This document shows positions 11,660-22,640 of a DNA stretch of 64,000 nucleotides, piece after piece. This DNA is from Rhipicephalus microplus (lineage: Eukaryota > Arthropoda > Arachnida > Ixodida > Ixodidae): assembly GCF_043290135.1 (NCBI RefSeq), contig NC_134702.1, forward strand, positions 81,616,317-81,680,316. The letters run 5' to 3'. Each line of letters starts with the position of its first letter. Within the stretch, counting starts at the first letter, position 1. A model generated the notes under the pieces. That model worked only from the letters and a program-made list of their open reading frames with translations. It made no database searches and had not been told where the DNA came from. The position numbers were made by a program, and so were the translations under genes.

Positions 11660-11712
11660 TTCAATCCTGATGAAGGCCAGACTCTAGACCGAAACGTCGA
11701 AATAAACCACGT
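11655..11712 (+). ncRNA. Hammerhead-ribozyme-like motif (Penelope-type)
   Basis: CTGATGA at 11667-11673 and GAAACGTC at 11691-11698 are the two conserved cores of a hammerhead ribozyme. Between them GGCC and GACC can form a short stem II with one mismatch around an 8-9 nt loop. ACGT could form the minimal stem III and the following C would be the cleavage position. Stem I is weak (two pairs plus mismatches). It is known that Penelope-like elements carry minimal hammerheads of this kind; that this one is active is not shown. It lies between two AT microsatellites. Confidence 0.5.
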
Positions 11713-11737
11713 TGTGACCGCTCACGGAGGATCTACT

Positions 11738-11741
<4 letters not shown>

Positions 11742-11804
<63 letters not shown>
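11742..11804. repeat. (AT)n microsatellite
   Basis: Uninterrupted AT dinucleotides between the single hammerhead-like motif and the palindrome at 11850-11998. Confidence 0.95.
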
Positions 11805-11811
<7 letters not shown>

Positions 11812-11849
11812 CTTGAACGTCACTCACGCTGGACCCGACGTATTGTATA

Positions 11850-11996
11850 CAAGAAAGAGACGACGAAACTAAGCGTTTTTAGTTAACGTTTTCAGCTGGT
11901 GGACCAGCCTTCGTCAGACCAGTCTGACGAAGGCTGGTCCACCAGCTGAAAACGTTAAGTAAAGACGCTTCCACGAAAGTTTCGTCGTCTCTTTCT

Positions 11997-11998
<2 letters not shown>
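11850..11998. repeat. Long palindrome with a hammerhead-like core on each arm
   Basis: The left arm 11850-11919 and the right arm 11922-11998 are inverted copies with almost no spacer. The right arm reads CTGACGA (11924-11930), a GCTGG/CCAGC stem with a TCCA loop, then GAAAACGTT; the left arm gives the same on the minus strand. These are hammerhead core sequences with a good stem II (one bulged G). The outer ends CAAGAAAGAGACGACGAAA also mirror each other. Inverted terminal pieces are typical of Penelope-like elements, so I infer a junction of two Penelope ends without any coding part. Confidence 0.6.
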
Positions 11999-11999
<1 letters not shown>

Positions 12000-12077
<78 letters not shown>

Positions 12078-12089
12078 TATATATATATA

Positions 12090-12156
<67 letters not shown>
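12000..12156. repeat. (AT)n microsatellite with a few AATA interruptions
   Basis: About 157 bp of AT dinucleotides with small interruptions near 12070-12098. It abuts the right arm of the palindrome. Any frames across it are spurious. Confidence 0.95.
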
Positions 12157-12158
<2 letters not shown>

Positions 12159-12240
12159 TTCAGATGAGAACAGCCGACCCGCAGCAAGGGTGCTGTGTCC
12201 GTCTATTGTTCCATTACAATGTGCAGTCGACGGGGAAAAG

Positions 12241-12302
12241 TACTACTGTTACTACTACTACTACTACTCTACCACTATTACTACTACTATCACTACTACA
12301 AC
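12241..12302. repeat. (ACT)n-like trinucleotide repeat
   Basis: Imperfect ACT/ATC triplets, about 60 bp. Confidence 0.85.
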
Positions 12303-12432
12303 ATGGAACCAAACTAAATACACTTTGAAGTTTGAACGCCTGAAGAGTCCTCTTCGAGTAAACTTCGTTATCCCCATTTCTTCGTTACATTATAATATGG
12401 AAGTATTTATTGAATTGAAAACAAGCAGCTTC

Positions 12433-12433
<1 letters not shown>

Positions 12434-12514
<81 letters not shown>
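12434..12514. repeat. (AT)n microsatellite, left flank of gypsy element 1
   Basis: AT dinucleotides run up to the TGTTAC end of the LTR. The same AT sequence resumes directly after the other LTR at 17851, so gypsy 1 is inserted inside this microsatellite and any short target duplication cannot be told from the AT repeat. Confidence 0.95.
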
Positions 12515-12518
<4 letters not shown>

Positions 12519-12665
12519 ACGGTACATCATCGACAGGAGCAAGCGTGGCACTTTGCGAAGATGAAGAAGACGACTGTGTGTTAGGCACTTGCGCGAGAGG
12601 CAACTTAGACATCTTGTTCGGTTGCCGATTCTCGGTGGACGCTATCTAGACCTCGCCCCGTCACA
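12515..12665 (+). repeat. 5' LTR of gypsy 1
   Basis: 151 bp, TG...CA ends. It differs from the 3' LTR at three sites (near 12587, 12605 and 12652). Very short for a gypsy LTR; no TATA box is evident by eye. Confidence 0.92.
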
Positions 12666-12690
12666 TTTGTTGGAGGTGCTGGGTAACCGC
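12666..12690 (+). promoter_or_regulatory. Presumptive primer-binding site of gypsy 1
   Basis: TTTGTTGGAGGTGCTGGGT follows the LTR and occupies the position of a tRNA primer-binding site. A similar TGGTGGAAGGTGC lies after the presumed LTR end in gypsy 2 (about 19680). I did not assign the primer tRNA. Confidence 0.5.
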
Positions 12691-12741
12691 CTCGCAACGG
12701 AACTTCTCAACGGCCGTCGTTTGAAGGGTCATTCCACAACG

Positions 12742-13989
12742 ATGACGGAAAGTACGTCGTCTGCATCTGCTCCTGGTGTTCCTGCGGCCGGAGATGATGC
12801 GGTAGCGGCATCTCCTGCGACCACAACCTTCGTGCTCGAACCCCCGCGGGATCCTGGCACGTTCAGCGGTTCCGGCGACCCAGATGAAGTTGACGTTGAA
12901 GATTGGCTGGCAGAGTATGAACGTGTGAGTACTCGATACCGATGGGGCCCGACTCTTATGCTGGCGAACCTGTTATTCTATCTTAGGGGAACCGCCAAAT
13001 CGTGGTATGAGAACCATGAAACATAACTTGGGAGTTGGGCAGTGTGCAGGGAGAAAATGTTGGACCTGTTCGGAAAGCCGATTGGAAGAAAATAGGCCGC
13101 GAACAAAATGCTCGCGTCTCGGGCGCAGACCTCGACCGAGTCTTACGTCTCCTATATAGAAGATGTGTTATCGTTGTGTCGCAAAGCCAATGCCGAGATG
13201 CCGGAGGCTGACAAGGTTGGACATATTCTTAGGGGAATTGCGGATGACGCATTCAACCTCCTCATCTGCAAAAATTTTTCTACAGTGGACGCCATTATAA
13301 AAGAATGTCGGCGCTTTGAGCAAGCGAAGAGCCGGCGGATTAACAGCGTGTTTACCCGCCTTCCGAATACGGCTGCAACGTCGTATTGCGAAGACCGTGC
13401 AAGAACACAGCCGCCACCTCTAGATTCATCGGATCAGGTGATCCGAACTATACGACGTGAACTTGAAGCCGTTGCCTCTGCTCCGGCTCACACAGCTGCA
13501 AGCGACAAGACTCCACTCACTGCTAACATGGTTCAAGCCATCGTCCGCCAAGAACTCGCCAGCATAGTTATTCCCTCGGTGTGCGCTTTGCCCAGCCCGC
13601 AGCGAGCTCCATGGCGTTCACCCTCGTCCTATCACGAGCAGCAGTTGACGGCCCGATCTCGCGACCCTGCTGCGTGGAGAACCATCCACAATCGACCAAT
13701 TTGTTTTCATTGCCATCGTATCGGTCATGTCGTCCGTTACTGCAATTACCGCTGGTCCTCGCCGCCTCGGACTTCATCTCAACCTCACTACCGACAGGAC
13801 AGCACCCGCTTCGCATCTGCCGCGCAGCCTTCTCCACCCAACAACTACAGAAGGTTCAACAGCCGATTTCCGTCACCGCATGGTCGTCAGTCGCGTTCGC
13901 CTCCAGGACGTCGCCAGTCGTCTCGCTCACCGCAGACTCGCAGGCCGTCGTCCCCATTCAACCCCGCTCCTGCCTACCCGGAAAACTGA
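12742..13989 (+). pseudogene. Gypsy 1 gag, broken by two stops
   Basis: From the ATG at 12742 one frame (DEVDVEDWLAEYERV ... TAKSWYENHE) reads as a retrotransposon capsid; in-frame stops at 13024-13026 and at about 13093 split it. The second part (13108-13989) contains the rest of the capsid domain and a CX2CX4HX4C zinc knuckle (CFHCHRIGHVVRYC, about 13700-13743), followed by an S/R/P-rich tail. It binds and packages element RNA in functional relatives. The protease frame overlaps the end of gag in the -1 frame. No start other than 12742 gives a better N-terminus. Confidence 0.85.
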
Positions 13990-14966
13990 ACGGTGAAGCG
14001 CCCGGAGGTGACGCTGCATTTCGAACTCCCTCCACAAATCCTCTCTTGACGCTTCCGATGAGACAAAGTTTGTTAGACGTTGACGTTGACGGTTTGGCTA
14101 TTTCTGCCCTTATAGATACTGGAGCGCACATTTCTGTAATGAGCGCGCACCTTCGCCGACGCCTACATAAAGTGCTCACGCCTGCCGCTTCCCGCACACT
14201 TCGTGTCGCTGATGGGAGGACCCCTGACGTTCAAGGGATGTGCACGGCCCGTGTGTCCATTGCTGGTCATCCTACATTAGTACAGTTTGCCGTCATTGAA
14301 ATGTGTCCTCATGACCTAATACTTGGTTTGGACTTCCTTTCACGTCATTCAGCGCTCATTGATTGTGCCACTGGTGCCCTTCAGCTTGAACTGCCGCAGT
14401 TTGCCGATTTTCCAGCTGACTATTCTCCCCGTTTATGCTCTCGTCACCACGTTCGCTTGCCTCCGAAAGCTGCTACATATGTCACTTTGTCGTGCTCACG
14501 TCATGTGCCCGATGGTGAGTACCTCGTCACTCCTATAGTCGACGTACTGATGGCCTGAGACGTCGCCCTTGCTCACACTGTTGTCGCCGTCGCTAATGAT
14601 ACAGTGGTTATACCACTACTCAACGTGAGTCTCTTGACTCAAGTTATTCCGCAAGACATGTCTTTGGCCCCCCTATCTCCACTTGACAGCTGCAACGTTA
14701 CTGGTTTGGACACCGATACTACATCCCCCTGTCTTGGCCGCAATCACACTCTGCCTGCAGATGACATTAACAAGATGATTGCTCCCGACCTCACTGCAGT
14801 GCAAGCTGCCAGCCTCCGTAGTCTGCTATCATCATATAGAGATGTTTTCAACTATGACCACCGCCCTCTCAGCCAAACTACTGCAGTGACTCACCGGATC
14901 AACACTGGTGATGCAGTCCTATACGGCGGCGTCCATATCGCGTATCTCATAAGGAGCGCCAAATAA
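13990..14966 (+). pseudogene. Gypsy 1 protease and linker, broken
   Basis: The frame that overlaps gag from 13581 continues to a TGA at 14556-14558. It contains an aspartic protease core LIDTGAHISVM (DTGA at 14114-14125) and a downstream LILGLDFL motif, both expected for retropepsins. The same frame reopens at 14604 and runs to a stop at 14966 through a segment typical of the protease-RT linker (SLLSSYRDVFNY ... HRINTGD). A frameshift at about 14930-14955 separates this from the reverse transcriptase frame. Confidence 0.85.
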
Positions 14967-15496
14967 TTCAGAATGAAGTGGACAAAATGATTACTAAAGA
15001 CGTCATAGAACCATCATCCAGCCCCTGGGCCTCTCCAGTCGTGCTCGTTGAGAAGAAGGATGGCAGCTGGCGCTTTCGCGTGGACTATTGCCATTTAAAC
15101 AAAGTGACCCACAAAGATGTCTACCCTTTGCCTCGGATTGATGACTCCCTCGATTGCCTCCATGGTGCCCAATGCTTTTCGTCTATCGACCTTCGGTCCG
15201 GCTATTGGCAAATTTCCGTCGACCCCATGGATCGTGAAAAAACTGCTTTCGTTACGCCCGACGGCCTCTACCAGTTCAAAGTCATCTCGTTTGGATTGTG
15301 TAATGCGCCGGCAACTTTCGAGCGCATGTTGGACTCCCTTCTCCGAGGATATAAGTGGTCCATCTGCTTATGTTACTTGGACGATATCATCGTCTTTTCA
15401 CCTACCTTTGACAGCCATATAACACGTCTGTCAGCCGTTCTGGATGTTTTTCGAAGAGCTGCTCTCCAGCTCAATTCTGCAAAATGCCATTTTTGA
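14967..15496 (+). pseudogene. Gypsy 1 reverse transcriptase
   Basis: The frame 14978-15496 contains the expected RT blocks: SPWASPVVLVEKKDGSWRF, VDYCHLN, YPLPRIDD, FSSIDLRSGYWQI, FGLCNAPATFERM and the catalytic YLDD (15374-15385) in CLCYLDDIIVFS. An in-frame TGA at 15494-15496 cuts it at the position where CHFG is expected; the frame then continues without shift into the connection and RNase H domains. Catalytic aspartates are intact; the defect is the stop. Confidence 0.92.
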
Positions 15497-16174
15497 CGTC
15501 GCCAAATCACCATACTCGGCCACCTTGTCAGTGCCGATGGTGTTCAACCAGATCCCGAAAAGGTGCGAGCAGTACAACAATTTACTGAACCACGCTCAAC
15601 CAAGGACGTCCGAAGTTTTGTAGGACTATGTTCCTATTTTCGTCGATTTGTCCGCAACTTCGCCGACATGGCTCGACCGCTTACTGATCTCTTAAAGAAG
15701 GACGTTCCCTTCGCATGGGGCATAGAGCAAGCGGACGCCTTTTCGGCTCTTATCTATCTGCTGACTACGCCACCAATACTGGCCCATTTCGACCCTGCAT
15801 CACCTACAAAGCTTCGGACCGATGCCAGTGGCCATGGAATTGGAGCGGTCTTCGGCCAACGACAGCACGGGAAGGACCGCGTGATTGCTTACGCCAGTCG
15901 TCTTCTTTCACCTGCCGAACGGAAGTTCTCCATCACTGAGCGTGAATGCCTAGCTTTAGTGTGGGCCGTGGCGAAATTCAGGCCTTACCTGTATGGCCGA
16001 ACTTTTTCCGTGGTTACGAACCATCACGCTCTTTGCTGGCTGTCATCGCTAAAGGACCCATCTGGACGTCTTGGTCCCTGGGCGCTCCGTCTGCAACAAT
16101 ACTCATTCGTGGTCCACTACAAGTCGGGACGCCTGCACACAGACGCAGACTGTTTGTCATGTTATCCGGTTTAA
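15497..16174 (+). pseudogene. Gypsy 1 RT connection and RNase H
   Basis: After [18 protein letters not shown] the translation shows the connection domain and an RNase H domain with [11 protein letters not shown] (first catalytic Asp), [13 protein letters not shown] (catalytic Glu) and [11 protein letters not shown]. In relatives the last motif is TDHHAL; here the third catalytic Asp codon is AAC, Asn (16019-16021). In gypsy 2 of this window the Asp is kept (TDHYAL). The domain ends with HTDADCLS (family: HxxADALS) before a TAA at 16172-16174. Confidence 0.88.
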
Positions 16175-16183
16175 ACGCCCGAC

Positions 16184-17570
16184 TTGACAGACCTTGATTC
16201 AGACCCCTGCGTTCTCTCCATCCGCGATTTGGGTGTTACCTCCACCGAACAACGACGTGACCTGTCGTTACTCTCCATCATCGAGCGTCTGAACTCTGCT
16301 CCAACAGACCCTTCCGTTCGCCTGTTCGAACTGCACGACAACATTCTGTACCGTCGCAGCTTCAACGCTGATGGCCCGGAATTACTATTCGTGCTTCCCC
16401 ATCACCTGCGTACCAGCGTTCTCGAACAACTACATGACGTACCTACAACCGGTCACCTAGGCGTCTCTCGTACCTACGATCGTGTGCGACGTCGCTTTTT
16501 CTGGCCCGGACTGTATACATATATCGTTCTGTGGTTCGCTACGTCACTGCTTGCGACCGCTGCCAACGCCACAAGCGCTCCTCTGTGCTACCGTCTGGCC
16601 TCCTACAGCCCATTGACATACTCACGGAACCATTCTTCCGTGTTGGCCTTGACCTGTTGGGCCAGTTTCCTACGTCCACCTCCGGAAATAAATGGGTTGC
16701 AGTCGCCACAGACTACGCCACACGCTTTGTCATCACTAAAGCACTGCCGACAAGCTGTTCCACTGACGTGGCTGACTTTCTCTTGTATGAAGTCATTCTT
16801 CATCACGGCGCTCCGCGGCAGCTGCTTACTGATCGAGGAAGGTACTTTCTTTCACGTGTTGTGGATGCTCCACTGAGCACAAGCTTACCACCGCTTATCA
16901 TCCACAGACAAATGGATTGACCGAGCGTCTGAACCGAACGCTGACGCAGATGCTGTCAATGCACGTTTCGCCAGATCACCGTGACTGGGACAAAGCACTC
17001 CCCTTTGTCACGTTCGCGTACAATTCTTCACGGCATGACACAGCTAGTTATTCGCCGTTTTATTTGCTATTTGGCCGACATCCAGCATTGCCATTTGACA
17101 CGCTCCTTCCTTCGGCTGCCCCCTTGTCTACTGAGTACGCCAGCGATGTCGTTTCTCAAACCCATGCAGCCCGTCAGATTGCCCGTGATCGGCTGCACTT
17201 GTCGCAAGCGCACCAAAAAGACCGCTATGACAGTCGCCACCATAGCGTGCACTTCTCGCCGGAGTCTCTGGTACTTCTCTGGACACCAAACCGCCAAGTC
17301 GGCTTATTAGAAAAGCTACTATCACACTACCATGGCCCCTACAAAGTGTTACGACAACTTAGTGACGTGAACTACGAAATCGCACCCCTAAACAATGCCT
17401 CATCGACCCCCTCACTTCAGACAGACGTTGTACACGTTGCCAGACTCAAACCGTATCACCCTCCTAGTAAAATCAGGTGTGTCTGCGCTCGTGGCAAAAC
17501 CGGTCGGTCGCGCTTCAACCGCTTGTCACTCAAGCAACGCTGGCAGCCCGCGGCTGACATGCCTTCTTAA
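16184..17570 (+). pseudogene. Gypsy 1 integrase, two frameshifts
   Basis: Frame 16184-16520 carries the N-terminal zinc-binding His pair (HDVPTTGHLG) and RRFFWPGLY. A frameshift near 16520 moves the reading into the frame of CDRCQRHKRSS (Cys pair), VGLDLLGQFP (first catalytic Asp) and LLTDRGRYFLS (second Asp). A second frameshift near 16865-16890 leads into HPQTNGLTERLNRTL (catalytic Glu), FVTFAYNSSRHDT, and a GPY/F-type C-terminus (YHGPYKVLRQLSDVNYEI), ending at 17570. All catalytic residues survive; the frame does not. Confidence 0.9.
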
Positions 17571-17687
17571 GCTTACGCCGCAAAGCAAATAAAAGCAAAC
17601 AAAAATTGCCGCGCTACGAATTCTTACCGCGGTCCTACACTCCTCGTTCGTCGCCGCCGTACTAAGCGCCGTGACGGCGCTTCCGCT

Positions 17688-17699
17688 GCAGGGGAGTGA
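17688..17699 (+). promoter_or_regulatory. Polypurine tract of gypsy 1
   Basis: GCAGGGGAGTGA abuts the TGTTAC start of the 3' LTR, the place where plus-strand DNA synthesis is primed. Confidence 0.7.
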
Positions 17700-17973
<274 letters not shown>

Positions 17974-18032
17974 TGAACGTCCGGCAGCGTTGGAGGGAAG
18001 AAGACGAACAGGAAGAGGGTGTTCAAATTTAA

Positions 18033-18140
18033 AAAATGGCAGCATATCCACGGAGTGAATGAGGGAGAGTGGGGCGAAGCATTCGTTCGTACACTAGTTC
18101 TTGCTTCCGTCCGTCCATGCATCCGTCTGAGTGACCGTTT
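18033..18140 (+). repeat. Short copy of the CGTCCGTCC repeat family
   Basis: AAAAAATGGCAGCATATCC, GAGAGTGGGGCGAAGCATTC and TTCTTGCTTCCGTCCGTCC are shared with 25970-26080 and, inverted, with 62310-62410. Only the first ~110 bp of the family is present here. Confidence 0.8.
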
Positions 18141-19085
18141 CACAGAAAAGTACAACTGCCATTTCACTCTCGCTAAAAGTAGATGCTGCAATCTTCGAAT
18201 TAAACCGATGGACCTTGATATCTTCAATAGAAGGTTATTCACATGCTCGGAACAACTAAGGTCGCTTTGAAAACATACGCCCAAGAATTGAATTTTGTTC
18301 ACCTGAGAAATACTCTCACCAGTGAAAATTAAAGAAATAGTATGATCTGCAGGTCTATTTTTCTGATTGAAGAGCACAAATTTAGTTAAATTTTATTTTC
18401 GTATTTAATTCTAATTGGTTCATCGCAAGCTATAATTTTAGTTCATCCAACCAAGAATTTGAAGTTGTCTCAGTATCGGATAGATGTAAACCAGAAAAGA
18501 ATACATTGGTATCATCGGCGTACATGGCTATGTTTGGTGTAGAAGGAATGCTCACGATGTCGTTGATGTACAATGTAAAAAGTAAAGGACCCAGTATCAA
18601 TTTTTGCGGAATCCCATGATTAATTATACCCAAGTCAGATTTTAAATCATGAAGCTGCACATTGTTTTCTTGCCCAGAGGTAGCTTTACATTAGGTCAAG
18701 CGCAATCTCGCGTATTCCATACATATGTAACTTTTTAATTAATATGTCTTGCTTTATTGAACCAAAGCCTTGCAGAAGTCAAGAAATATTCCTACAATGT
18801 AAAGCTTCTTTGCAAAGTTTTGAAGTAGGCTGTCCTTAATACGGAGTAGGGCAGTCTGGGTTAATCTACCTGGCTGAAATCCGAACTGTTCTTCACAAAT
18901 CAAATTATATTTCCGTTTGCTGTAACAGAATGCACCCTTTCATAAATCAGGCGTTCAGCGACCTTTCAGGAAATGGGTAATATGGATATTGGGCGATAAT
19001 TTTGAAGTTCATTTTTATTGCCTCCTTTAAAAATAATCTTCACGCGAGCTATTTTGATAGAAGATAGAAAAATTCGCGTCAAAAA
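18141..19085 (-). pseudogene. Non-LTR (LINE) reverse transcriptase fragment
   Basis: Minus-strand translation gives, in order from 19060 down, RPISILPIFSKVAERLIYERV-like, EEQFGFQPGRLTQTALL, GIFLDFCKAL, then GIPQKLILGPLLFTLYINDI and AMYADDTNVFFSG (YADD catalytic box, in 18430-18660), and FLGVCFQSDLSC. These are RT blocks of a jockey/CR1-type LINE. Stops and frameshifts occur (for example near 18770 and 18400), the endonuclease part is missing and the 5' side is cut off at family U copy 2. Confidence 0.82.
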
Positions 19086-19139
19086 GACCCTGTAAAATAT
19101 ATAATCATATACTTGCAAAGAGTATCAACGCCAAGTATA

Positions 19140-19556
19140 AATAGATTCAACCGGCAATGGCTAACAGTAAAATTAAGCTGGTGCAAACTTATCAAACCTC
19201 TACTGTGGCTATTGAGTATGTCGTGGTTGTTAAAAAAGGAAAAATTAATGCCAGCAGGAATGAAGTGTTTCAGAAGAAAAGTCATTTAAAAAAACAGCTA
19301 CCAGAGCATGAGAAGAATCAACTCACGGAGGAGGAAATAATCACTTACGGTGTTATTTGTCGTAGTCTGCCTGAAAGTCACTCTCTACATGAGGTCACTG
19401 CTAATCAATACGGCGAGGAGGAAATTGCGGTCACGTGTCACCCAAATGACTAGTTCTTAAGCAAGTTGAAGGAGGCCAGTCTGAATCATCAGCAAGAATA
19501 GTGTTTTTATGTGGCCATTGCAGAGGGTCGACTGAGGCCGCGACAGTGTAAGAATT
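19140..19556 (+). pseudogene. Family U copy 2, left part
   Basis: The frame 19157-19453 matches the middle of the minus-strand unit at 30221-30982: KLVQTYQTSTVAIE against TLMTAYQTSTVANE, ITYGVICRSLPESH-LHEV-AN-Y-EE-IAVTC, and then, in another frame, GRL--RQ. Similarity stops at about 19555, where gypsy element 2 begins, and resumes at about 24575 on its other side. The N-terminal parts are missing; the left edge abuts the LINE fragment. Non-functional. Confidence 0.75.
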
Positions 19557-19773
19557 CATTGGACCTTATCTTCCTCATCTGTCAATAACCATCATCAGTC
19601 TTCACATCGGGCCTTTTCATTATCGGCGCCATGTTGTTGTTGCTCGAATAAAGCGTCAGCTGAACCGTCGTGCTTCAAGTGGTGGAAGGTGCTTCCCGAT
19701 CTCTTCCACCTCTCTCCATCCAAATCCAGCTCCTGGAGGTCCGTTCGAGACGTCGTTTACGCCAGAAGAGCAC

Positions 19774-20991
19774 TATGGCGCAAAAGCAAGCCGACCGAGC
19801 CACCCTCCAGCCCAACCACCCACCGCCAACCCCAGCCTGGTCAACAACCCCTCTCGGGAGCCTCCAATCTTCACCGGTCTGCCTGGCGAAGATGTCGAAG
19901 GCTGGCTCAACAACTATAACCGCGTAGGTGTCTACAAAAACTGGAACGAGACATCAAAATTAGCACGCGTCCCGTTTTACCTCTCTAGGGTTGCCAAGAC
20001 GTGGTTCCTAAATCATGAGAGCGACTTCCGCGATCGGTCTTCCTTCAAAAACCAGCTACGACGCACTTTCGGCACACCGACCGTCCGTTCCGAAGTTGCT
20101 CGGAAGAAACTGGCAGAACGCGTTCAAACATTGCGGTAAGTCCTACACTTCTTGAATTGAGGATGTGCTTGCACTTTGCCGCCGTATCGACGACACCATG
20201 CCAGAAGCTGATCGTGTCTGACATCTTCTGAAGGGTATCAGACCTACCGCTTTCAACGCCCTCACCGCGCAAAACCCTTCGACGGTTTCCGACGTCGTCT
20301 CTGTACGCCAGCGGCTTAATACCTTGCAGTCAATCCACCTGCGACCCGACTTCTCTGAGAACCCCCTGGCAAACAGTATGGAGCTCCGATCAATTAGTCG
20401 AGCCATAATTCGTGAAGAATTACAAGACTAAAGTACACCTCCTTCTAACAACGTTCCCGCTGAATCCATTTCTAGCGATCTGCTTGGCATTATAGGGAAG
20501 AAATGTCAGCATTTCAAAGCACCCGCCACGCTTCACCTTGCCCCCAACCCGCTTCATACGCACAGATCGCTTCAATGCAACCCTCTCCGTCTCAAGTACC
20601 ACCACATGTGCCTGATCACGACCATCTCGCACCTCTAGTCGCCCGTCCACCGAACCCTACCTACCATTCTTCCTGGCGGGCCCACGGCCTATTCGCTACT
20701 ACTGTCGAATTCGAGGACACATTTCCCGGTTTTACCGACGTCGGCAGCAAGATGAACGTCGTGGTTATGCCGCTTTTGAACGTGATGACACATGTGCTCG
20801 AGGCTACTACCGTTGTGCCGACAGTCCTTCCAACCACCGATCCCCGTCTCCTGTGCACGTTACCAACACGACCAAAAAATACACGTGGCTCCCGACCACG
20901 CTCCCCTTCGCCACTCCGACGCTCAGCTTCACCACTTCGGCCTGTCTCTCAATTGGCTGCCCAGCGATTGGAAAACTAAACAGTGCAGTTT
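19774..20991 (+). pseudogene. Gypsy 2 gag, broken
   Basis: The likely start is the ATG at 19774. After a frameshift the capsid domain reads IFTGLPGEDVEGWLNNYNRV and AKTWFLNH. The zinc knuckle (about 20690-20730, YYCRIRGHISRFY) has lost its first and last cysteines. Several stops (for example near 20155 and 20219) interrupt it. Confidence 0.75.
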
Positions 20992-21049
20992 TTGGAGAAA
21001 AAACTGCATCGCGGCGAAATGACCCAAGTCTTTCTGAACGACCGTCAAA

Positions 21050-21940
21050 CATGTTATTGGTGACTGTGCAAGGTGTGCAGGTGTTGGCTTTGTTGGACAC
21101 GGGAGCATCTCAGTTATGCGTGCCAATTTGTGTTCTCGATTGCGGAAAGTGAAGACACCCTACCTTGGATCATCTTTGATTGGGGCCAATAGAGCAGTAA
21201 TTAGAACATCGGCCCAATGTACAGCGCGTGTCTTCATTGATGGTATTCGTCATCACATCACCTCCACTGTCTTAATTTCGTGTGCTCATGAACTGATCTT
21301 AGGATAGGACTTTCTCTCATAAGCATCTGCATTAATTTCTTGCCGTCCATGTGTAGTCCAGATTACCGTGACCGATCACTGCAGCAAACGCGTGGATGAG
21401 AAACCACTGCGTTTTTTCACAGCTTCTGTTTCCTTACTGCTCCCGGGCCAGGAGCAACTCATCACCATCACTTCTCCGAATATTGCCAATAGTGACGTCC
21501 TCATCCCCCTTCCCGCCACTGTCTAGCTCGTGGCGTTGAACTCCCCTCCTGCCTGGTGCGGTTCAAAGACAGTGCTGCGATAATCCTTGGCCTGAACCCT
21601 ACCCTGGAGCCTGTCCTCCTACCCCAAGGTTCTGCAGTGTCGTGTTGTGTGGATACCCAACCGGTATCTTTGGTCTCTCGACTCCTTGCCAGCTCAGCCA
21701 CAACAGGGCCAGCCTGTTCCTTCCTCTTCCTTTGCTCCCGGGATAAATCCTCACCTTTCTGCTTCTCAACGTGAGGCATTGCTAAATTTGCTAATGAAAC
21801 ACCAGGCCTCCTTCCACGCCAATGCTTCAGCACTAGGACAGACCACAGTTGCGGATCATCGCATCGACACTGAAGGTCAGAGTGTTGTACACCGTCGTCC
21901 CTGCCGAGTCTCCTTGGCAGAGCGCAAAATTATCTAGGAT
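21050..21940 (+). pseudogene. Gypsy 2 protease and linker, broken
   Basis: LALLDTGASQLCV (about 21083-21121) is the retropepsin active site; a frameshift follows directly. CAHELILG before a TAG at about 21305 is the second protease motif. The linker before the RT includes HRIDTEGQSVVHRRPCRVS (about 21859-21915). Confidence 0.75.
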
Positions 21941-21943
21941 AAC

Positions 21944-22640
21944 GTGACCGATATGCTAAAAAGAAACATCATACAACCCTCTACCAGTTCTTGGTCATCA
22001 CCCGTTGGGTTGGTACAAAAGAAGGATGGATCGATAATATTTTGTGTTGATTACCACACGCTCAACAAGATTACCCGAAAAGATCTATATTCGATGCCCC
22101 GTATGGATGATGCACTTGATTCATTGCAAGGCGCCCAATACTTCTCCACCTTTGACCTTGAGTCCGGATATTGATACATTCCAATAGACGAAGCAGACAA
22201 AGAAAAGACCGCCTTTTCTATGCCGGACAGACCGTGCGGCATAGAAAAAGGCCGGCAAGACCGTCCGGCATAGAAAAGAAATGACATTACGAGTTTAACT
22301 TAATGCCAATTTACCTATGTAATGCTCCCGGCACATTTGAAAGGATGATCGATACTCCTCTTCGTGGCCTCAAATCGAAAACTTGTCTATGCTACCTTGA
22401 TGATGTCGTGTTTTCTTCCACTTTTGCTGATCATCTGCAACGCCTGGATGAAGTTCAAACATGTCTTTCCAACGATGGACTTCAAATAAACACAAAGAAG
22501 TGTCATTTCGGCAACACAGCTATAAATGTTGTTGGACATCTCGTTAGTAAAGGTGGCATCCAGCCCGATCCGGACAAAATTCCTGCAGTACTCAATTTTC
22601 CGCACCTCTTTCGTTCCAATAACTGCGCAGTTTCCTTGGG
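21944..22640 (+). pseudogene. Gypsy 2 reverse transcriptase with a hairpin insertion
   Basis: SSWSSPVGLVQKKDGS, VDYHTLNK, YSMPRMDDALDSLQGAQYFSTFDLESGY (stop at 22174), then after a ~55 bp palindromic insertion (22213-22275) LCNAPGTFERM and CLCYLDDVVFSS with an intact YLDD (about 22390-22402). VVGHLVSKGGIQPDPDKI follows. The insertion lies exactly where the short segment before the FGLCNAP block is expected. Confidence 0.85.

Noticed and set aside
11594..12564. Open frames of 92-124 codons across the AT tracts
   Set aside because: They consist of alternating Y and I from (AT)n and are not genes.
13568..14197. Minus-strand frames opposite gypsy 1 gag
   Set aside because: Shadows of the plus-strand coding sequence.
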